From Porodaedalea pini (lineage: Eukaryota > Basidiomycota > Agaricomycetes > Hymenochaetales > Hymenochaetaceae): 64,000 nt of DNA. Location: contig NBAY01000090.1 in assembly GCA_002794775.1 (NCBI GenBank), positions 79,273 to 143,272 on the forward strand, given 5' to 3'. The notes below the pieces were generated by a model. It was not told the origin of the DNA. It was given only the letters and a program-made list of their open reading frames with translations, and ran no database searches. The stretch's first letter is position 1. Every line of letters starts with the position of its first letter. This document shows, in pieces, positions 57,675 to 64,000 of this stretch. The translations under genes were made by a program, and so were the position numbers.

Positions 57675-59270
57675 ATGTCCTCCGCGAATGTGGACCTTTT
57701 ACAGGAGGCAAAGACGCAAGTTACGAATCTCTACACATTCCGATACGTCTCCCGTACGCAGGGTCCAATTCCTCATGTACCCTTTACTGACTGGCATAAT
57801 GTTTTGCGGGTGATATGCTTCTCATTTACAGTAGCTGGCACCAGCGTGCTTAAATACGACACGCTGCTGACGCTCCCACAAGAGCTCTACTTTGTCTGGT
57901 CGTCTTTATTCTTTCTTCGGCGGCGAGATGCGCCGCTCAAGGCCTTCATCTCGAGGATTTTGTATCTTTTGAATAGATACGTGATGATTACGATTGCGAT
58001 AATAAACTTGCTAAGTGCATAAATATCTTCCTGTTCTTGATCATTTCTTAACTCTCTGGTAGGCATTATGCCGACTCGTACAATGAACAATGAATGGGTG
58101 AGTTGCTACATAATGCACTCATTTCTTGATACTAACTGCGAAAAAGTGCGGTGATACCCTCTTTCTTCAGCAATACAGTGTATGAAGCATCTCGACTTGT
58201 AGGTGTCGATCCATGCTTCTGATTGTCAGTAGAACAGACATCTGGATTGAGATAGTGGGTTCAGGTTTGCATCTGGCATTCATCGACAAACATACTCTTA
58301 ACTTGTACAAGGTGTCGTACTTCACCGATTGTACCTACTTTGGAATTTCGGTCGCAGCGGAACTTGGATACTTCTGAGCACTTTCATCTGCTCGAAAACT
58401 ATCGCCCTCGCGTTTGCCTATGCAAGCACTATTAAAGTCAGACGTGAGCGGATAACTCTTTAGTCCAAGCGCAGCTTCCAATCTTCCTCCCAGATTCAAT
58501 TGCGTTCGAGGGCTCCGGTAGTCTGCGAGTCTGCGGTATACCAGAAATGCCACTCGTATACCTCGGAGCTTGGATACCAGCTGTACGAATTTCTTCATTA
58601 TTTATCTGAGGGCAAACCTTCCACTTCACATTGATAGGCTGCTTTCGACGTTTTCGCCTTCATGCTCCTCTTGCTAAATGCTCTGTCACGCCCGCGCGTC
58701 GAAAGTGAACGACTCCTCAGAATCTTGTACAGTGACGGAATCATATTCTTCTTCGTACGTGTTCTGCTTTTGTACCACAGAGCATCTTGGCTGAGCGTTT
58801 GCATCCATGATTCCATTGGCACTAGACGACATTCTGTAGGCCATTTTATCTCTTATAACTATCTCTTAAATGGCTGATGCTATCTTTTCCAACAGGTATG
58901 CGAGCGCTTAATGTGATCCTTGTCGCCTCTGCAACCGACGTTCGTAGATCACTGTTGACTTTGCTGCTTGAAGTAATCAATTTTTTTCTAATTCAGCCAT
59001 CGATATTCTACATGGGAATGGTGTACGCCGTTTTTGAGCTCGTACTATAATCGCAAAGTGATCTCACCTAGCCACAGGTTCTCGGGAACGATTGTGACTA
59101 CTGCAGCTTCTCGTGCTTTCCTAGGTCTCTTCAAGCTCGCAGATTCAACAAAGTCAAATGATCGGGGATCAGGGCTTGTCCTCGAAGGTGATTGTGTCAG
59201 AGATTGTTTCATACCCGAGAGCCACGGACCTGTTCAAATGGAGCTTTCTGACCTGCCTCAGAAGGGATGA
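57675..59270 (+). CDS. DUF6533-type seven-helix membrane protein
   Basis: The start ATG at 57675 (MSSANVDLLQEAKTQ) is preferred over an in-frame ATG 45 codons upstream. The first exon carries the DUF6533 core: VICFSFTVAGTSVLKYDTLL, TLPQELYFVWSS and LNRYVMITIAIINLLS. Later exons add AAFDVFAFMLLLLNALSRPR with ERLLRILYSDGIIFF, VILVASATDVRRSLLTLLLE, and the tail HRFSGTIVTTAASRAFLGLF ending QMELSDLPQKG. These are plasma- or endomembrane proteins with seven predicted helices, abundant in Agaricomycetes and of unknown function. Some middle exons (58020-58620) I could not assign unambiguously, so decay there cannot be excluded. It converges with a paralogue. Confidence 0.7.
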
Positions 59271-59419
59271 CAACTGAAATTCTCGAGCAGCTATTTTCTA
59301 TTGTATATTATGATCAGATGTATTTTACTGCTACCCACGCGTATGAAATGCAGAATATCAATGCAGCCGCAAAAAAATGTCCACAATGCTTTAAGACGAA
59401 GTGATTGAGGTACAAAACG

Positions 59420-61096
59420 TCACCACGAACCGAACCATCTACTTTCTAACAGATCAACATGCGCACCATCGTTACGGTATACAGATCTCGAGACGTAGTG
59501 TTGAATACCATATTGCGTGCTCATTTTCATTCCATCGTTCTCATCGTATAGAGCCTTCTCTTCTTCCTCAAGCCGTGAAAGATTCAGGAGGGATCGACAG
59601 GAGGCAGTAGTGACTATTGTCCCAGAAAATCTGTCAAAGCAATTCAGTATTTCTCAGACTGGACTAGTTCGGATGACGGCTGACATTATTCCGATATAGA
59701 ACAGACTTGGCTGAAAACTCGGTATCAGAAGCATTGACAGAATGAATAAGGAATACAACAAACCTGAGCAAAGGACATAATTGTGACGTTGAGGCCCCGC
59801 ATAACTAAGCATATTCAAAAGATCGAAGAGTAACCATCACAGAAGAAATGAACACGGTGAGCGAGCGTACTTACACACTGTGGTCTTTCCACAAGAAATA
59901 ATTTAGAAAGAAAAACTTCGAGCAGCGTCAGTGAGAGAACTCACTAAAAAGAAAAACATTCCGTCTCTGTACAGAATGTCGAGTAAACGCTGGCTTTCCG
60001 TGCGAGGCCGTGATAGCGCATTCAGTAGAAGAAGAATAAACGCAGACAAGTCGAGAGTCAACTGCAGAATGATGTTGTGAACTTGTCAAATATTTAAGAT
60101 ATGAAATAGAGAAACATACAGATGTTGCCCAGGAGACAATTGTAAGCCGCTTGGCATCATTTGACAAACAGACACGTACACCCGCAAAGCTGAAGAAGAA
60201 GATATGTTCTACAAGATAGCGTTAAATCTTCTTGTAAGGCTAGGAAGGTCATATTTTACCCCTTGTGATGGCAATAGTGATGTACGCAGTGGTAAGACAG
60301 AAAAGTTTCACGATTGCGAGTCCGATCATAATGATACAGGTTTTGCGACGGTCTAGCTCCCATAGGGTATATAGACGATAGAATACAACACCTGAACAGG
60401 ACCCAACTTGATTAAATCAAGTTCTGAAAACAAGAGATGTGTCTATGTAGACGTACCCGAGCCTACCAACTCGATGAGGATGTCAAAACTGAGCGTGGCT
60501 GGATATACGATGCGGCACCTGATATCATTTTGTAGCATTGAATATGCATCATACCTTCCACAGGTATACAACGCTCACTAGATCGTGCTGTGAATATAAA
60601 AGCTATCAAGCGTACGGGATACGAACTCACCCAATTCGTAGTTAAATCCACAGAGGGTGCCACCGCTTCTCAAGGAACCGCAGGTTGTCAATACATGTTA
60701 GAGACATCTCATTGAAGAGGAAGGTAACATTAATCACCGAGTAGATAAACTGCAGAAATGACGAGCATGGTATATCGCGTTATAATCAGCAGAATCTTAT
60801 GCAACACTGAGGCTAGAGGTAATGCTTCGTGCTTTTGATCATGGCGTAATTGAAGGAGCACATAGCGACAGAGAGGCGTCCAAACGTAATGGACCTCTTC
60901 GGGGAATGTAAGTATGGTGTCGTAGGCAAGGACTGAGATGCCTGAAACTGAACCGCAAAGCATGATGAGTTGAACGAGACCTCGAGAAGAAATGAGCATG
61001 AAGCCTACTAGTCAAGCACCGGATAGCATTCAGATGAACGAGCTGTGTGGTGGCACTCTCCGTCCTCGCAAGAAAGTTGAGCATCATGCGTGTCAA
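59420..61096 (-). CDS. DUF6533-type seven-helix membrane protein (convergent paralogue)
   Basis: Minus-strand exons match the plus-strand neighbour block by block: VSGISVLAYDTILTFPEEVH with YVWTPLCRY, then LHKILLIITRYTMLVISAVY, VVFYRLYTLWELDRRKTC, FCLTTAYITIAITR, LDLSAFILLLLNALSRPRTE with QRLLDILYRDGMFFF, and the terminal exon RFSGTIVTTASCRSLLNLSR ending at 59420. The shared NALSRPR and RFSGTIVTTA signatures show recent common ancestry. The 5' end is uncertain: a short exon near 61096 or a start inside 60999 are both possible, and one intron near 61000 could not be joined in frame. Function unknown; multi-pass membrane protein. Confidence 0.65.
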
Positions 61097-61969
61097 TGGG
61101 AAAGGGGCATTTGAATGTATTTATCCTATATCGAGGGCTCCAGATATTTATGCCCAAGGTTTGAATTGAGATGAGGCAGGGTGAGAGGCGCATCAGTTCT
61201 TATTGATGGTAACAACGACAATGCCAGGGATGTTGCGCGCTTGAGAGAGATGGGCTTGCTTATAGTAATCTATGGGTTGGAGTGTATGGGAGCAGTCTCT
61301 TTGTAGAGGAACTGGGCAGCTGGGAAGTGATGATCGAGAGGTTTGTCGCGAACTGAGATGCGGAAGCAGAGCAACGCGGTCAGCAAACAACTGTTCTGGC
61401 ACGCTATTTGATAGATTTCGTGTTAGTTGCCGTATTAAAGCATACTGAAAAATAAATTTAGATGCAACCAACAGCTTCGAGTAGCTTGCTAGGGCAACCT
61501 GCGTTCCGTCGCAAACAGTAATCAAAGTCCCTAGCAAATCCTTGATGCTTTCTCAACAGAAGCATACGCAACCAACAATCTTGTCAACTATATAATTCAG
61601 TTCAAGAAGTCTCCCCTAGAGGCATCGGTTCGAAGGCCAGCAGTAGATTCAGAAACGAGACTCGGATTTTCCGTAGACTGTAAGAGATTAGATGGATGCA
61701 ATTCAGTATATAGACAGCGTGATGCCGGAGTTGAGACTATTCCCTATAGTGAAGACTTTGCACTTCCTGAAGATTTCGAAGATAATTTTTGAGCAGCGTT
61801 CTGCCATTTTGAGATTATGCTCCAAGACGACTCGGAAATGAAGCAAGAAAAAACTGATTTCTAAATTTGGCATTATATTCCGAGCATGCCCCGTGACCGA
61901 ATTCGCCCCCCGCCCCGCACCCGTTCGCAGTGACTTTGTCCTCTCTTCCTCCCGACTACGACGTTTACT
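61097..61969. other. Intergenic with one doubtful ORF
   Basis: A frame at 61193-61537 minus (114 codons, MLGTLITVCDGTQVALASYS) has no domain and I do not call it. The region also carries the NAP1 promoter. Nothing else recognised. Confidence 0.35.
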
Positions 61970-63529
61970 ATGCCCTCAAACCTTCCAATCAATACACCCG
62001 GCCTCGCTGCGCCCACCCCACAAAACACACCGCTCACCCACGCCCCCATCTCGTCAGGCCTTGCAACAAAACCCGGTGTTTCTGCTATTCCGGAGGAAGA
62101 AGTTGACGCAGACGATGTCGCTGCTGCGCTTCGAGGAGCCGAAACTCAGAACGCCTTAGCTGGCATCGTCCAAGGTCGTCTCAGCACGCTCATCGGGAAA
62201 AGTTCCGGGTACATCGAATCACTTCCTATCGAGACGAAGCGCTCTCTCGCAGCTCTCCATGGCGTCCAGCTCAAGCATGCCGACCTTCAGAAGGAGTTCA
62301 AGCGCGAGGTCTGGGAGCTTGAAAGAAAGGCAAATTGCACGTCATTCTAACTTCTATCACGAGCCTAATGAGTCTACAGTATCTGGATCGTGCGAAGCCC
62401 CTGTATGAGCGCCGAGCAGCAATCATCTCAGGCTCTGCACCACCAACTGCGGAGGAGATTGCAGCGGGAGAGGCAGAAGCAGCGAAAGATGATAATGAGT
62501 ATGAGCCGCTACCCACCGACTCTACCGCAACCACGCCGATCGACGCGTTCTGGCTCACTGTGCTGCGCAACCATCTGGGCATTAGCGACCTTATTACGGA
62601 TCGCGACGCAGAGGCGCTAAAGCACCTCAACGACGTACAGCTCTCCTATCTGCCCGGCACGGACCAGCTCGGGTTCAAGCTCTCCTTCTTCTTTTCACCA
62701 AACGAGTTCTTTGAGGATGCTGTACTCGAGAAGACGTATCTGTATCGGTCTGAGATCGACTGGTCAGGTGACTACACGTACGATCGTGCTGTTGGGACGC
62801 AGATCCATTGGAAGGAGGAGAAGGATCTCACTAAGGAGGTCGAGGTCAAGAAGCAGCGCAATAAGAGTTCGTTGTGCCTTTCGTCCATTGCCTTCATGTG
62901 AAACAGCGCTAACTGACGTCAACTTTCTCTAGCCACGAACCGCACACGCCTCGTACGGAAGGCTCGCCCTGTGGACTCTTTTTTCAACTTCTTCAACCCA
63001 CCCGTGCAGCCATCACCCGAGGCGATCGAGAACGGAGAGGTTGACGACGATGAGCTCGGCGATCTCGAGGACCGTCTCGCGCTCGACTACCAGGTATGCC
63101 CACCCGCTAGCTTCATGGCATTTTGTCTCTCAGTTGATTATTTTGTCAGATCGGTGAAGACTTCAAAGACAGAGTGCGTCACACCCTACTTCCTGTCTTT
63201 CTGCCCGTTAGCTAAACTCCTCATTTATTCACAGATCATCCCACATGCAGTCGACTATTTCACGGGAAAGGCGCTTGAATGGGACGGAGATGAATTCAGT
63301 GAGGACGACGACGAGTCAGAGTCAGAAGATAACTATGATGAGGGTGCGGAGAAGGACGATGAGGATAGTGATGACGATGACGTATGTGCGTTTTATTTGC
63401 GCTACCTCTACCCTCCCCGTCTGAAACATCGGTTCACATAACCTTACCTCGCAGGATACCGACCTTACGCACCGTGGTCCACCTCCAGGCGCAGCACAGG
63501 TTAATCCGGAGGAGTGTAAGCAGCAGTAG
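61970..63529 (+). CDS. NAP1: Nucleosome assembly protein NAP1
   Basis: It starts MPSNLPINTPGLAAPTPQN. Exons give the long dimerisation helix (LAALHGVQLKHADLQKEFKR...WELERKYLDRAKPLYERR), then IDAFWLTVLRNHLGISDLIT, DAEALKHLNDVQLSYL, GFKLSFFFSPNEFFEDAVL, GTQIHWKEEKDLTKEVEVKK, DSFFNFFNPP, IGEDFKDRIIPHAVDYFTGK and a strongly acidic tail (DDDESESEDN...) ending PEECKQQ. NAP1 is an H2A-H2B chaperone that shuttles and deposits histones. Length (about 400 residues) and domain order are normal. Cys in a C-terminal CKQQ recalls a weak prenylation-like end, as in other NAP1 proteins. The introns are short and clean. The gene appears intact. Confidence 0.92.
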
Positions 63530-64000
63530 TCGGTCGAAGACGAAAGAACGAGAAATGCAGTTTGATTGACGAATATTATCAACACCTTGCCATTATAGCC
63601 CTGCCCAAGCTACTCAAAATCCCGCTCATTTGTTGTCACTGTCTACATGACTGTAGCATAATAATTTTGAATGGTATCGAATCTGGTTTCTTATGGTTCA
63701 AGAGCGTGTGATAGGAGAATAGAGTACAATATGTGCCTAGCGTCTTTTCGATCATGAATCGTCGTGTCTCACTACCTGAACACGTCCTGAGTCGCCTCCG
63801 GGATGCACGTCCACTTACGTCGCACCGAAACATCATAGCATAGTGTCCAAGCTGGCTGACTCGGAAACAAGGTTCGTTACGCTTCAGACCTGAACTTCCC
63901 CGGCGCTCAATCTCTGTCATCTTACAGCCTTTTTCATAAGTCCTGCGACACGTGCATGTCACGTGAAATGAGCCGCATCAGAGCCAAAGTGTCGAAAAAT
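63530..64000. other. Downstream of NAP1, no gene seen
   Basis: No convincing gene. A 108-codon minus frame (63636-63962) is Arg/Cys-rich and lacks a domain. Confidence 0.35.

Overview
The window is nuclear DNA of a filamentous basidiomycete, most likely an Agaricomycete. Genes are cut by many 45-70 nt GT-AG introns. The recognisable families are typical of mushroom-forming fungi: two seven-helix proteins of the DUF6533 type, a Kre9-like Ser/Thr-rich GPI protein, a G-alpha subunit of the inserted basidiomycete class, a PCL/Pas1-type cyclin, a large TPR protein and an F-box protein. There is no bacterial or organellar signature. All calls were made by reading translations and recalling families; no search was run.

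Layout. (1) 1-7000 is a run of broken gene pieces: a long inverted repeat whose arms both carry a C-terminally truncated Hsp90 (axis near 1828), an eS6 ribosomal protein fragment abutting the second Hsp90 piece head to head, a decayed PCL-type cyclin and a decayed heparinase II/III-like lyase. (2) 7000-10400 is AT-rich and gene-poor, with a 32-bp minisatellite built from nested TGGGCATGCCCA-like palindromes, a second field of the same motif and two short hairpins. (3) 10.3-16.7 kb is a module of a decayed Ser/Pro/Arg-rich gene (S), a class II aldolase/adducin gene (A, intact) and a CaMK-like kinase (K, one frameshift). (4) 16.8-33.3 kb is ordinary euchromatin: an SDR, a hypothetical gene, a Kre9-like GPI protein, a Ser-rich hypothetical, an F-box protein, an MFS transporter and the AC40 subunit of RNA polymerases I/III. 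(5) 33.6-39 kb is decayed again, including a large TPR pseudogene. (6) 39.4-41.8 kb is an atypical G-alpha. (7) 44.4-54.3 kb is a second accessory block with a solo LTR bounded by 5-bp target duplications, a second long palindrome (45670-46753) and an inverted, rearranged copy of the S-A-K module in which the kinase is intact and the aldolase is dead. (8) 54.6-63.5 kb is ordinary: a voltage-gated K+ channel, two convergent DUF6533 paralogues and NAP1.

The housekeeping genes (AC40, NAP1, K+ channel, G-alpha, MFS) are independent of one another and form no metabolic cluster. The distinctive feature is the genome architecture: two near-perfect long palindromes, an inverted duplication of a multi-gene module whose two copies have lost different genes, and a cluster of unrelated truncated genes next to palindromic minisatellites. 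The first palindrome runs off the left edge, so its full size cannot be judged here.
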